Notes: generated from the letters alone by a model not told the origin. Shown: positions 7,311-15,730, counted from the stretch's first letter. The stretch: DNA of 53,516 bases from CAZWHE01 sp964633825 (GCA_964633825.1 CAZWHE010000006.1:1-53516), one strand, 5' to 3'. Translations and numbers: made by a program.

Positions 7311-9541
7311 CACGATGGATCATCCTCCTGCTCCTCGCCGGCGCCGGATGCGGTCCGGAAGCCGGGAACAGTCCGGAGGCCGGGAACAGTCCGGAGGCCG
7401 GGAACAGCCCGGGTGCCGGGAACAGCCCGAAGGATCCGCCCCACGACCTCGTTCTTTCAGAGATCCCCCCCGCTCGTCCGGGAAGTCCCCCGCTCACACC
7501 GGCCCGCAACGTCCTTCTCATCACCATCGACACCCTGCGCGCCGACCGGCTGGGATGTTATGGATTCAAGAACGCGGCGACGCCGTCGATCGACAGGCTG
7601 GCATCGGACGGCGTCCTCTTCGAAAACGCCATGGCCCACGTTCCGATCACGCTCCCGTCACACACGAGCATTCTCACGGGCCAGCTCCCCTGCACACACG
7701 GCGTGCATGACAACGGCACATACACAGCCGGAGACGATATCAGATCCCTTGCCGAGATTTTGAAGGAACACGGTTATTCCACCGGGGCCGTGATCGGTTC
7801 CTATGTTCTCGACTCGGGCTACGGCCTCGACCAGGGATTCGACACCTACGACGACCGGTTTATCAACGCCCGAAAACAGAGGAAGAAGCTCTTCTCGGAG
7901 AGGCAGGCCGAAGAGGTGGCCGTGCAGGGAATGAAGTGGCTCAGCAGCCGGGAGGACGGGCCTTTTTTTCTCTGGCTTCACTTCTTCGATCCCCATATGG
8001 CCTATGACCCGCCCGAGCCTTACCGCAGCCGTTTCAGGAACGATCTCTACTCGGGTGAGATCGCCTATGTCGATTTCTGGATCGGCAAGGTTCTCGATCA
8101 CGCCGAGTCGATCGGCGAAGGAAGGGACCGGACCATCACGGTCTTGACGTCGGACCACGGGGAAGCGCTCGGTGAGCACGGCGAAGAGACGCACGCATTC
8201 TTCATCTACCAGCCCACTATCCGCGTGCCCCTGATCATCGACTGTCCGGGATTCAGGCCCGCCGCGGCCCCGGGCCTGGCCCGGAGCATCGACATCATCC
8301 CCACCCTGCTCGAGCTGCTCGGGATCGACCCCGACCCGGCGATCGCCGGACGCTCCCTCGTCCCCGCCATGAAAGGGGAACAGAGACCGCGCATGTGTTA
8401 CATGGAGACGGAAATGCCCCTTTCCCGCGGATGGGCGCCGCTGAAGGGTTTGACGAACGGCCGATGGAAGTATATCGAGGCGCCCAAGCCCGAGCTGTAT
8501 GATCTCGAAAGCGATCCCGGAGAAGAAATAAATCTCTACGGCAAGGAAAGCAGGATCGCGGCGGCGCTTCGAGACGAACTGAACCGCCTTCTCGAATCGA
8601 CCGGCCGCGGAACGGGGGCCTCGCGCATCAAAGAGACGACGTGGGAGGAGAGGGAAATGCTGACCGCCCTGGGATACACGGGCGGCGCAGCAAAGGAAAT
8701 GCCAGAGCGGGAGACGCTCAGAGACCCGAAAGACATGATCGGCGCTTTCTCGGCGGTCCAGAAAGCCCAAGGTCTCATCGATGCGCACAGGCCGGCGGAA
8801 GCCCTGAAGATTCTCGAAAAAGCCCGAAAGAACAACACCGATTACATCGAGGTCCACACCACCCTCGCCACGATCTGTCTCGATCAGAACAGAAACAACG
8901 AGGCCCTCGAAGCTTTCCGCAGCGCGCTGAAGCTGAATCCGGAGTCGACGCTGGCCCTCAACGGGGCCGCGGCGGGCTGCGCCCGTCTTGGCAGGACGAA
9001 CGAAGCTATAAGGCTCGCGCGCCGCTCCCTCGAGATCGATCCGGAAAACCCCAAAACTTACGACACGCTGGCCAACATCTATATCAAGGCGAAGGATTTC
9101 GAAAAGGCCGTGGAGGAATGCGAATCCGGGCTGACCCTGGCCCCTGATTTCGCCGATCTTCACAACACGACCGGCATGATCCACCTCCTGCGCGGCAACT
9201 ACGGGCCCGCCGCCGCGTCGTTCAGAAAAGCCATCGACGGGAACGGCGAGTTCTGGCTCGCCTTCTACAACTTGGGGCTCGTCCTCGGCCGCATGGAGAA
9301 GCACCACGAAGCCCTCGACGCCCTGAAAAAAGCCAAGGAGCTCAATCCCAACGATCCGCGCGTCACGCGCTTGCTGGCGAAAGCCTTTTACCAGAGCGCG
9401 CTGGCCGAAATGACGGACGGCACCCCCGACCCCGCCGAGGCGCGGAGGAAAGGCCGGATGGCCGAAAGGCTGGGGTTTCGCGTGCCGAAAGGTTTTTGGA
9501 TCAAGCTCTCCGAGGAAAAAACCCTCTCCGAGGAATATTAA
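7295..9541 (+). CDS. Sulfatase-fold lipoprotein with C-terminal TPR repeats
   Basis: From GTG 7295 (GGAGG 4 nt upstream) the 748-residue product has a lipobox (LLLLAGAGC, Cys19). A linker of four EAGNSP-type repeats follows, then an alkaline-phosphatase-superfamily domain (about 70-470). Metal ligands are visible in LITIDTLRADRLGCYG and TSDHGEALGEHGEETH. The nucleophile position of the sulfatase signature (C-x-P-S-R) reads TLPSH. Thr therefore replaces the Cys that becomes formylglycine, as in phosphoethanolamine transferases and some sulfatase-like proteins. The rest (about 500-720) is TPR repeats (EALEAFRSALKLNPEST, EAIRLARRSLEIDPENP). I infer a lipid-anchored phospho/sulfo-hydrolase or transferase whose partner binds the TPRs. 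Confidence 0.87.
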   Translation: MRFRVTRWIILLLLAGAGCGPEAGNSPEAGNSPEAGNSPGAGNSPKDPPHDLVLSEIPPARPGSPPLTPARNVLLITIDTLRADRLGCYGFKNAATPSIDRLASDGVLFENAMAHVPITLPSHTSILTGQLPCTHGVHDNGTYTAGDDIRSLAEILKEHGYSTGAVIGSYVLDSGYGLDQGFDTYDDRFINARKQRKKLFSERQAEEVAVQGMKWLSSREDGPFFLWLHFFDPHMAYDPPEPYRSRFRNDLYSGEIAYVDFWIGKVLDHAESIGEGRDRTITVLTSDHGEALGEHGEETHAFFIYQPTIRVPLIIDCPGFRPAAAPGLARSIDIIPTLLELLGIDPDPAIAGRSLVPAMKGEQRPRMCYMETEMPLSRGWAPLKGLTNGRWKYIEAPKPELYDLESDPGEEINLYGKESRIAAALRDELNRLLESTGRGTGASRIKETTWEEREMLTALGYTGGAAKEMPERETLRDPKDMIGAFSAVQKAQGLIDAHRPAEALKILEKARKNNTDYIEVHTTLATICLDQNRNNEALEAFRSALKLNPESTLALNGAAAGCARLGRTNEAIRLARRSLEIDPENPKTYDTLANIYIKAKDFEKAVEECESGLTLAPDFADLHNTTGMIHLLRGNYGPAAASFRKAIDGNGEFWLAFYNLGLVLGRMEKHHEALDALKKAKELNPNDPRVTRLLAKAFYQSALAEMTDGTPDPAEARRKGRMAERLGFRVPKGFWIKLSEEKTLSEEY
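7355..7426 (+). repeat. 18-bp tandem repeat, four copies, in coding sequence
   Basis: Four adjacent 18-bp units follow the pattern CCGGAGGCCGGGAACAGY with few differences. They encode PEAGNS three times and PGAGNS once, just after the lipidated Cys of the sulfatase-fold lipoprotein. The unit length keeps the frame. It probably acts as a flexible tether. Confidence 0.95.
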
Positions 9542-9542
9542 A

Positions 9543-9731
9543 CCTCAACTATGCAAAAAACATCGAGTGCAGGCGCGTCAGAGCGCGGCAGATGGGGCAA
9601 AAGAGCGATTTTTCTGAGCCGCGGCGTATTTATCGATACGCGAGGTTCGGAAAAATCGGTATTTTGTCTCAGATGCCGTGCTATGGCGCGAGGCTCGCCG
9701 GTCTGAGCCGATGTTTTTTGCATAGTTGAGG
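9543..9731. repeat. 189-bp near-palindromic element (family A)
   Basis: The outer 23 bp (9543-9565) and their exact reverse complement (9709-9731) close an element that remains imperfectly self-complementary to its centre (near ATCGAT). The inner arm GCGCGGCAGATGGGGCAAAA pairs with TTTTGTCTCAGATGCCGTGC. It fills the whole gap between two plus-strand genes. It shares its inner core with the element at 11668-11861. It has no coding capacity and looks like a non-autonomous palindromic mobile repeat that would form a very long hairpin in RNA. Confidence 0.9.
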
Positions 9732-9735
9732 TAAA

Positions 9736-11664
9736 GTGAAGCGCATCGTCCTTCTCTTCGTTCTTCTTGCCGTTGCCCTTCTCGTTGCAGCGTCTCTGAT
9801 CCTTTTTTCGGACGGCGGCGCTTCAGACGACGCGCTCCCATTGGAAAGAGAGCTCCCCCCTTCCAAGGAATCCCCTCCCGCCGCAATCATCGACATCCCC
9901 AACGACTCAAAGATATCCCCATCCTCTTCCAAGGAGCGCAAGGTCTCTGTGGAAAAACTGAAACCCCAGTCGAAGTGGAACTGGACGCCCGTCGACGTGG
10001 TGCTGCGCGTCTTGGAGCATCCCGCCCGGAAGCCGGTTCCCGTCGACAAGGTTTCGATTCGGGTTTCTCAGAACAGCGTTCCCGTCGGGTTGACGCCCGT
10101 CCCCACCGGGCGCGACGGGGAGGTTTCCTTCGAAGACCTCGCCCCGGCCGAGTATCGCTTCGAAGCCGTCACCGAAAGGGGAATGTGCGGCCGGCTGACA
10201 CTCCAGGTCGAGCCCGCCGCGACAGGTTATCGCGAGACCCTTTTCGTCGGCAGTCCTCTCCCCATCGAAATCAAGGTCAGCCGGGCGGGCACAAGCCGGC
10301 CCGTTGCCGGAGCTATCGTCGATCTCCCCGACGGGGTGAAAAACGGGCTCACGAATTCCAAGGGGATCTTTCGTTCGAAACGGTTGTTTACACCCGATCC
10401 CTCCCTGGCGGGAACGGTTTCCAAAGCAGGATTCTATACGACTTTTTTTCATCCCTTTCCTTCCGGGAAACCGAGGCGGAAAGCGGTGATCCCCGTCAAG
10501 CTCGTTCCCCTTGCCGGATCCTGCCGCCTGGCCGGAACCATCGTTGACAGCGACGCCAATCCGCTCAGGGGATGGTTCCTGCGGCTCACATCGCTTGGCC
10601 CCGAAGGCAGCCACTGCATCGAAGGGGGCACGGACAACAACGGCGGATTCGTCTTCGAAAAAATCACACCCGGGTCGTACTCGCTGGAAGGCGTGGTCCG
10701 CACGTGGGCCCGGCCCGGCTCATCCACGTTTCCGGCTCTTGTCAACGAATTCATCAGGATTCCCAAAGGAGGACTCCCCGAAGATATTGAGATCGTCTGT
10801 CACTTTCCCAGGATCCGGCTCCGCGGCATCGTCCTGCGGGCCGACCGGATGGAACCGGTCGCCGGGGTTCGCGTGGCCTGCAACGCCTACCACGGCTCCG
10901 ACTGCGGAACATACGATCAGTTCCACTTCGACGATGTGACGACCGACGGAAAGGGAATCTTCACTCTCCCCGAGGCTTTCCTGCCCACGGAGATCAACAT
11001 CCTGTTACAGCGCACCGGCCTGCGCCTCACGCCGCCCCGCGGAGAAGACGAAGTCTACAGGCTTCAACCCACGCCGCAGACGATGAACATGCTTCTCGAA
11101 AACCTGCTGACCGGCAAGCCGATCCGGATCTGGCTCCGCCTCCGGGACGATTTCGAGCTTGCCGGCTACGTTCTGGACACGCAGGGCAATCCCCTGAAGG
11201 GAATCTCGATCGAGGCCGCTCCCCTGGCCGGCATCGATCGCAAGCGCTATCGAGCCATCAGCAATCCGAACGGGTATTTTCTGATAAGAAATATCTTTGC
11301 CGGAAAATGGGGGCTGCGAGCCGAATTCCCGGGCGGGCTCGCTGTCAACGAGGTTCTGGACATCACCGAAGAATCGCACCGGTCCCTCGAAATCAGGGCG
11401 CTCGGAAACTGCCGGCTCGAGGGCATCGTCAAGCTGGGACGGGCGCGCTTCTATCCGAAAATCTCGGTCAGGGGAGAGGGATATTCGATCGACGGCGCGC
11501 GGCTGAACAGAAACGGCCGCTTTCTCTTCGAACATCTTCCCGCCGGCAGGGCGATGATCTCCGTCGAGAGTTACTCGGGACACCGGTTCGAGGAACAGAG
11601 CCTCGTCATCATCAAAAAAGAAGTCGACCTGGTCGAAGGCGCAACCGTCTCGATCGAGCTCTGA
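9736..11664 (+). CDS. Membrane-anchored protein with repeated carboxypeptidase-regulatory-like (CarboxypepD_reg) domains
   Basis: The 642-residue product starts at GTG 9736 (GAGG upstream, inside the end of the palindrome). It has an N-terminal hydrophobic helix (about 3-26) without a clear cleavage site or lipobox. A Ser/Pro-rich linker is followed by at least four or five beta-sandwich units. Characteristic strings are GRDGEVSFEDLAPAEYRFE, TDNNGGFVFEKITPGSYSLE, DGKGIFTLPEAFLP, SNPNGYFLIRNIFAGKWGLR and NRNGRFLFEHLPAGRAMI. Such domains are transthyretin-like modules in surface proteins. No catalytic centre is visible. It may be a periplasmic adhesion or scaffold protein. Confidence 0.82.
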   Translation: MKRIVLLFVLLAVALLVAASLILFSDGGASDDALPLERELPPSKESPPAAIIDIPNDSKISPSSSKERKVSVEKLKPQSKWNWTPVDVVLRVLEHPARKPVPVDKVSIRVSQNSVPVGLTPVPTGRDGEVSFEDLAPAEYRFEAVTERGMCGRLTLQVEPAATGYRETLFVGSPLPIEIKVSRAGTSRPVAGAIVDLPDGVKNGLTNSKGIFRSKRLFTPDPSLAGTVSKAGFYTTFFHPFPSGKPRRKAVIPVKLVPLAGSCRLAGTIVDSDANPLRGWFLRLTSLGPEGSHCIEGGTDNNGGFVFEKITPGSYSLEGVVRTWARPGSSTFPALVNEFIRIPKGGLPEDIEIVCHFPRIRLRGIVLRADRMEPVAGVRVACNAYHGSDCGTYDQFHFDDVTTDGKGIFTLPEAFLPTEINILLQRTGLRLTPPRGEDEVYRLQPTPQTMNMLLENLLTGKPIRIWLRLRDDFELAGYVLDTQGNPLKGISIEAAPLAGIDRKRYRAISNPNGYFLIRNIFAGKWGLRAEFPGGLAVNEVLDITEESHRSLEIRALGNCRLEGIVKLGRARFYPKISVRGEGYSIDGARLNRNGRFLFEHLPAGRAMISVESYSGHRFEEQSLVIIKKEVDLVEGATVSIEL

Positions 11665-11667
11665 TCT

Positions 11668-11861
11668 TAGCCTCGGTCCGTCAAAAATTTTTAAGCAGAA
11701 ATGCTCGAGAGTGCGACAGACGGAGCAAGAAACGGGATTTTTCTTCCGGAGCTTGGTTCACGCCAAGTGAGGACAGGAAAATCCCGTTTTTTGTCTCCAG
11801 ATGGCGTGCTCCCGGGCAAGCGCAGCGTTTTATGCCGGAAATTTTTGACGGATCGAGGCTA
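11668..11861. repeat. 194-bp near-palindromic element (family A, second copy)
   Basis: The outer 23 bp (11668-11690) match the reverse complement of 11839-11861 with one mismatch. The inner parts also pair imperfectly (ACGGGATTTTTC with GGAAAATCCCGT). The inner core GTGCGACAGACGGAGCAAGA and TTTTGTCTCCAGATGGCGTG aligns with the core of the 9543-9731 element, while the tips differ. It lies between convergent genes and could terminate both transcripts. Confidence 0.9.
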
Positions 11862-11865
11862 GGAT

Positions 11866-13062
11866 TCAGCGGCGCACCTTGAAGCCGCCGGCGGGGTAGA
11901 ATTCCGAGTCGCACCCGATCGCGCCGTAACGGACCTGGATCCAGACGGCGTCTCCTTCCCTGACCGCCTTGAGGAGATCCCGGGCCGCCCGGCGAATCGC
12001 CGTCGATGAGTCGCGCCTCAGCGCCCTCAAGGCGGAAAAGTAGCGATCGCGGACAGTGTCGCTGCCCGAACCGAGAAAAACCATTCCCGCTGCATAGAGG
12101 GCCACTTCCCTGACCTCGGGCTCCGCCGAGGGGTTCAGGGCCAGATCGAGAAGGGCGGTCATGGAAGCGGGATCCTGGAGCAGCCCCAGGCGGAACGCCG
12201 ACGATCTGATTCTCACGGCGTCTCGGGACATGAGCCCCTTCATCAAAAGATCGAGAACGGGAAACTCACGGCAGAAGACACAAAAGTCCGGCTCCAGGTC
12301 GAACAGGACGGACGTTGTGAGCGAGTCCAGTCTCTTCAGCTTCTCGTCAAGGGGAAGGCCTTCGTCCATTTGCTCGTGAAGAAGAAAATAAACCAGGGCC
12401 CAGGCCTGTGAATAGTGAAGCTCCTGACCCTCCTTCCTGTAAAACTTTTTCGAATCCATCCTCAGGAAATCGGAAAAGGGGACGAGCCCGCCGTTGGCGG
12501 CGGCGTCTTTGACGACCCTGCAGTGTTCGACGGCTATCTCGCCGGCCACAATCCCCTTTTCCCCCAGGGCGGACCATCCGAGATAGGTCGCCAGGCCTTC
12601 GTTCAGCCAGGAAGGGGGGGAAGGATCAAAGCTCGCGATGATGAAGTGGTGGGCGATCTCGTGAAGGAGGAGGCCGTCGTCGGGCGGTCCTTTAAAAATG
12701 ATCCGGGCCGGCCCTGTTCTATAGAGAGCGGGGTAGGGCTCGGCCACAATGTTGTTGGCTCCGGCTTCCTTTTCGACGACGGGCTTCTCTTTTTTGATCT
12801 CGATCACAAGAGGCGGAAGGGCGTTCTCGTCCACGCCGAAGAGGCCGCCGTAAAGAGCAAAGATCCTGCTGATCCTGTCCGAAAGCGTTTTCACCTCCTC
12901 CCAGGGCCGGTCGGAGACAACGGCATATGGAAGGTCCTGCTCCTTCAGGCGATCCCAGGCCCCGGAGTCGCGTCCCCAGAAGGCGCACCCCGCCGGCAGC
13001 GCGAGCAGCAAGATCAAGAGCAGGGCGCTTGACACGTACGGGACGCAGCGGGACAAGATCAT
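11866..13062 (-). CDS. Lipoprotein metallopeptidase (gluzincin-type, HExxH)
   Basis: Starting at ATG 13062 (AAGGAG just upstream), the 398-residue product has a lipobox signal (LLILLLALPAGC). It carries a zinc-peptidase motif HEIAHH in GLLLHEIAHHFIIASF, followed by SWLNEGLATYLGW, whose Glu would be the third zinc ligand. This arrangement matches DUF1570/peptidase-MA-like gluzincins. The C-terminal part has HEAT-like helical repeats (PEVREVALYAAGMVFLG and TAIRRAARDLL). It follows the PAS histidine kinase by 20 bp on the same strand, so the two are probably one operon. A longer start at 13125 would overlap the kinase and is less likely. Confidence 0.82.
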   Translation of the reverse strand: MILSRCVPYVSSALLLILLLALPAGCAFWGRDSGAWDRLKEQDLPYAVVSDRPWEEVKTLSDRISRIFALYGGLFGVDENALPPLVIEIKKEKPVVEKEAGANNIVAEPYPALYRTGPARIIFKGPPDDGLLLHEIAHHFIIASFDPSPPSWLNEGLATYLGWSALGEKGIVAGEIAVEHCRVVKDAAANGGLVPFSDFLRMDSKKFYRKEGQELHYSQAWALVYFLLHEQMDEGLPLDEKLKRLDSLTTSVLFDLEPDFCVFCREFPVLDLLMKGLMSRDAVRIRSSAFRLGLLQDPASMTALLDLALNPSAEPEVREVALYAAGMVFLGSGSDTVRDRYFSALRALRRDSSTAIRRAARDLLKAVREGDAVWIQVRYGAIGCDSEFYPAGGFKVRR

Positions 13063-13082
13063 CGGCTCCTTCTTGTTTCCGG

Positions 13083-14300
13083 CTATGGCTCCGAACCGCA
13101 AAGGGGAAGGCTTATGGTCACCCATGTCCCCTTGCCGACCTCGGACTCGAGATCGAAACGGCCCCGGTGCTGTTCCACGATCTGCTTGACAATGGGAAGG
13201 CCGAGGCCCGTGCCCTTTCCCTCCGCTTTGGTTGTGAAGAAGGGCTCGAAAATCTTATCACGAACCCCGGGATCGATCCCATGACCCGTGTCGTGGATGA
13301 ACATCTCCACGAATCCCTTCTCACCCGCCATACGGCAGCCTATGGTCAGAGTCCCGCCCGAATCCATGGCGTGGGCCGAATTGATCTCCAGGTTCCGGAC
13401 GACCTGCTCCAAGAGGCTCGCGTCGCCGTAAACGGGGGGAAGGTTGTTATCGTATTCCTCGCTGAGAGCAATCCTTTTCAGAACACCGCTCACAACAAGC
13501 GTATCCGTTGTTTCTTTGAGAAGGCCGGCCAGGTCGACCGAGCCCATCCTGGGCTTGGAGGGACGGCTGAGGGAAAGAAGGTTTCTGCCGTGGAGCACGA
13601 TCTTTTCCAGGTGCCCCAATATCAGCCCGGCCCTCTCCTTGACCTGTTCCCTTTCTCCGGGGTCATCGATCAGTTCCCTGGTTTGAAGCAAAATTCCGCC
13701 CACCAGGTTGTTCAGCTCGTGGCCGATGCTTCCGGCGATGATGCCGAGAGTGGCTTGTTTTTCCGACTGGATAAGACGCTGGTGAGCTTCATAGAGGCTT
13801 GTGATATCTTTGTAGATGAGTGAGATGAGGTAGACTAGCCCGCCGCTGTCGGTGATCGGTGTGGCGCTGATCAGGACCCTCCGCGGGCGGCCGTCCTTCG
13901 TGTATCTCACCGTTTCCCGGGAGTGGATCTTCCCCCCGCTGTAAGCCTCTTCCGTGAAAGCCCCGGCCTCTTTCCTGACGTCATTCCCAACGTCGTCTCC
14001 TCCGGCAATGAGATCGTCGATCTTCCGGCCGAGCGCCTCCTTCTCGGTATATCCGAAGATGTCGGCAGCGGCCTGGTTCCACGAAACGATGCGGGTCTCC
14101 CGGTCGAGCGTTACGATGGCGTCTGCAGCGTCTTCGACAATGGAGCGGTAGAGCCGCTCCGATTCACGAAGCTCTTTGCGCATGCCGGCAAAGAGCTCGC
14201 CGAGCTTGTTTGCGTAAAATTCGAGCTCGGCTTCGTAATCCCTCTGTTTGATTTTGTCTCCGACCTGCCGGCTTTGCCCTTTCCGTGCCTCTTTTCCCAA
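13083..14300 (-). CDS. PAS-domain sensor histidine kinase (soluble)
   Basis: The 405-residue protein has a PAS domain (about 47-168; RSIVEDAADAIVTLDRE, IFGYTEKEALG). A dimerisation/phosphoacceptor helix carries His194 in GSIGHELNN. A HATPase domain has an N-box variant (RNLEINSAHAM), DTGHGID (G1), FEPFFTTK and GKGTGLGLPIV (G2). No transmembrane segment is seen, so it is probably cytoplasmic. The start codon appears to be TTG at 14300 with AAGGA 7-9 nt upstream. No response regulator lies next to it. It is followed by a lipoprotein peptidase gene in the same direction. Confidence 0.9.
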   Translation of the reverse strand: MGKEARKGQSRQVGDKIKQRDYEAELEFYANKLGELFAGMRKELRESERLYRSIVEDAADAIVTLDRETRIVSWNQAAADIFGYTEKEALGRKIDDLIAGGDDVGNDVRKEAGAFTEEAYSGGKIHSRETVRYTKDGRPRRVLISATPITDSGGLVYLISLIYKDITSLYEAHQRLIQSEKQATLGIIAGSIGHELNNLVGGILLQTRELIDDPGEREQVKERAGLILGHLEKIVLHGRNLLSLSRPSKPRMGSVDLAGLLKETTDTLVVSGVLKRIALSEEYDNNLPPVYGDASLLEQVVRNLEINSAHAMDSGGTLTIGCRMAGEKGFVEMFIHDTGHGIDPGVRDKIFEPFFTTKAEGKGTGLGLPIVKQIVEQHRGRFDLESEVGKGTWVTISLPLCGSEP

Positions 14301-14387
14301 AGGATGATTCCTTACAATAATCCTGCTTTTATCCGCATTTTGGCTGTTGAGCTGTAAAAAAGGCAGTAAAAAATAATGTATCCGAAA

Positions 14388-14444
14388 CGCCGACCAGGGA
14401 GGTCGAAGTCGCCGACCAGGGAGGTCGAAGTCGCCGACCAGGGA
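14388..14444. repeat. 22-bp tandem repeat, 2.6 copies, intergenic
   Basis: The unit is 22 bp (CGCCGACCAGGGAGGTCGAA plus GT). Two full identical copies lie at 14388-14409 and 14410-14431, then 13 bp of a third. Each copy contains a GACC/GGTC dyad. It sits between the divergent histidine kinase and selenoprotein-candidate genes, where it could hold regulator sites or simply be a slippage product. Confidence 0.93.
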
Positions 14445-14475
14445 CTTTTCCTACCATTTTTCAATAGAACAGTGC

Positions 14476-14503
14476 TTTACGGCTGACCGGGATCAGGTAT
14501 AAT
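14476..14503 (+). promoter_or_regulatory. Sigma70-type promoter for the UGA-containing secreted protein
   Basis: TTTACG (14476-14481) and a perfect TATAAT (14498-14503) are separated by 16 bp. This gives a leader of about 50 nt before ATG 14562, which has a full AAGGAGG ribosome binding site. Confidence 0.55.
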
Positions 14504-14561
14504 ATCTATGCCTATTAATTTTTCATGCTTTCTCGATTATGTTGTTTTAAGGAGGCTTTCC

Positions 14562-15518
14562 ATGAAGAACCTGATCTTGGGAGTCGGCTGTTGCGCCCTG
14601 CTCCTGCTCTTCCTGCCCCAAGGGACGGCGTCCGCCCAGACGGTCGTTCCCAACGGGGACCTCGAGCTGCAAGCTCTCGGAGAATGGGAGCTCACGGGTG
14701 ACAACGACTGGCAGAAAATGAAAGAGTACGACACCAACGGCGACGGCAGCCTTTCCTGGTGCTGGAAAAGAAAACCGGGCAAGGACGTGGGGCAGCCCTT
14801 CGGCAACGGAGGATTCGCCCAGGACGTCTACCTGGTCGCGGGTGTCGCTTACGAGTTCAACGCCGATGTGGCCTACCTGGCCACCTGCTGAGGCGGAGTC
14901 AGTAGCGCCGGATATTTCGACGTTACGATCGACGGGGTGTCGATTGCTTATGACTCAGCAGGAAATGTTCAGCAGAACGTCCCCAAAAGACATCATCTGT
15001 CGGGGACCTACACACCGACCGTATCGGGCCTTTATACGCTCGATATCTACAACCACTATAACGGGAACAAGACCCAGTTCTGGACCCACATCGACGACAT
15101 CACATTAGCCCCGCAAACGCCCGCCCTCTCGCTGGACACACCGAACATCAGTGTCGCCACCGGGGGAAGCGTGCAGCTCGCACTCGACGCCGGGGCTTCC
15201 CATGCGAACGAGGACTACTTTGTTCTGATGAGCTTCGGAGTCCACCCGGGATTCGATGCCAACGGGGTCCACGTTCCTCTCAATATGGACTATGTTTTCA
15301 ACTATTCGAAAACGCATGCCAACTCCTCCGTTTTCCAGAACACAATGGGTGTGCTGAACGGTTCAGGCCAGGCCTCGGCAGCATTCGATACAATCGGCCC
15401 TGTCGACTCGGCCTATCTCGGAACGCAGTTGTACTGCGCATACATCCTCCTTGCAGGCCAACTGCAACCCCCGGTGACCTTTGCCTCCAATCATGTAATC
15501 GTGAACTTCGTCCCCTGA
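14562..15518 (+). CDS. Secreted two-domain protein with in-frame UGA at codon 110 (candidate selenoprotein)
   Basis: The gene starts at ATG 14562 with AAGGAGG upstream, has a signal peptide (GVGCCALLLLFLPQGTASAQ), and reads through one TGA (14889-14891) to a TGA stop at 15516-15518. With the UGA translated the product has 318 residues. The UGA follows a Cys codon (LATC-UGA-GGVSSAG), giving a Cys-Sec pair. Residues about 24-185 form a carbohydrate-binding-like beta-sandwich that spans the UGA (NGDLELQALGEWELTG before, YFDVTIDGVSIAYD after). Residues about 188-318 form a second domain (SVQLALDAGASHANEDYFVL through FASNHVIVNFVP) that I recognise as recurrent in secreted proteins but cannot name. 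Selenocysteine is inferred; a nonsense mutation is the alternative. Confidence 0.72.
14902..14926 (+). promoter_or_regulatory. SECIS-like stem-loop downstream of in-frame UGA
   Basis: Counting from the base after the UGA, GTAGCG (11-16) pairs with CGTTAC (30-35), including one G.U pair. A C.A mismatch and two further C-G/G-C pairs enclose a 7-nt loop GATATTT. The apical loop begins with G at nucleotide 20, inside the 16-37 nt window generally used for bacterial SECIS models, and at the same distance as in the 1-431 gene. It was assigned by hand and not by a folding program. Confidence 0.45.
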
Positions 15519-15539
15519 TCCGTCAGGATGATGAAAAAA

Positions 15540-15570
15540 GACCGCCTCCGCTCGGGGGCGGTCTTTTTTT
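15540..15570 (+). terminator. Rho-independent terminator
   Basis: The stem GACCGCC/GGCGGTC has a 10-nt loop and is followed by TTTTTTT. An A-run upstream of the stem could make it work in reverse as well. It begins about 20 bp after the stop of the UGA-containing gene and so ends that transcription unit. Confidence 0.9.
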
Positions 15571-15730
15571 GTGGGGACGCGCTGCGCATCAACCCGCGGC
15601 GCGCCCCCCCTTGGCGTTCCCATAAATTCGAGCTATCATTTCGCCGGGACAGCGGGCCCTGTGACAGGGACCCGGAAACCGCTGTTTCAGGATACGAAGC
15701 GGCATCCTCCTTCTTTCGGAGAACGGAACA

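Noticed and set aside
14388..14444. CRISPR-like array
   Set aside because: The 22-bp copies are directly adjacent with no spacers, as are the other tandem arrays. No cas genes are present.
14892..14909. GGCG/CGCC hairpin directly after the UGA as the SECIS
   Set aside because: Its loop would begin 4 nt after the UGA, inside the ribosome's decoding footprint. The hairpin at 14902-14926 has the accepted spacing and is preferred.
14925..14947. Stem CGATCGAC/GTCGATTG with loop GGGGT as the SECIS
   Set aside because: It is a strong 8-bp stem, but its loop starts 43 nt after the UGA, beyond the 16-37 nt range used for bacterial SECIS models. It may still contribute and should be included in any folding test.
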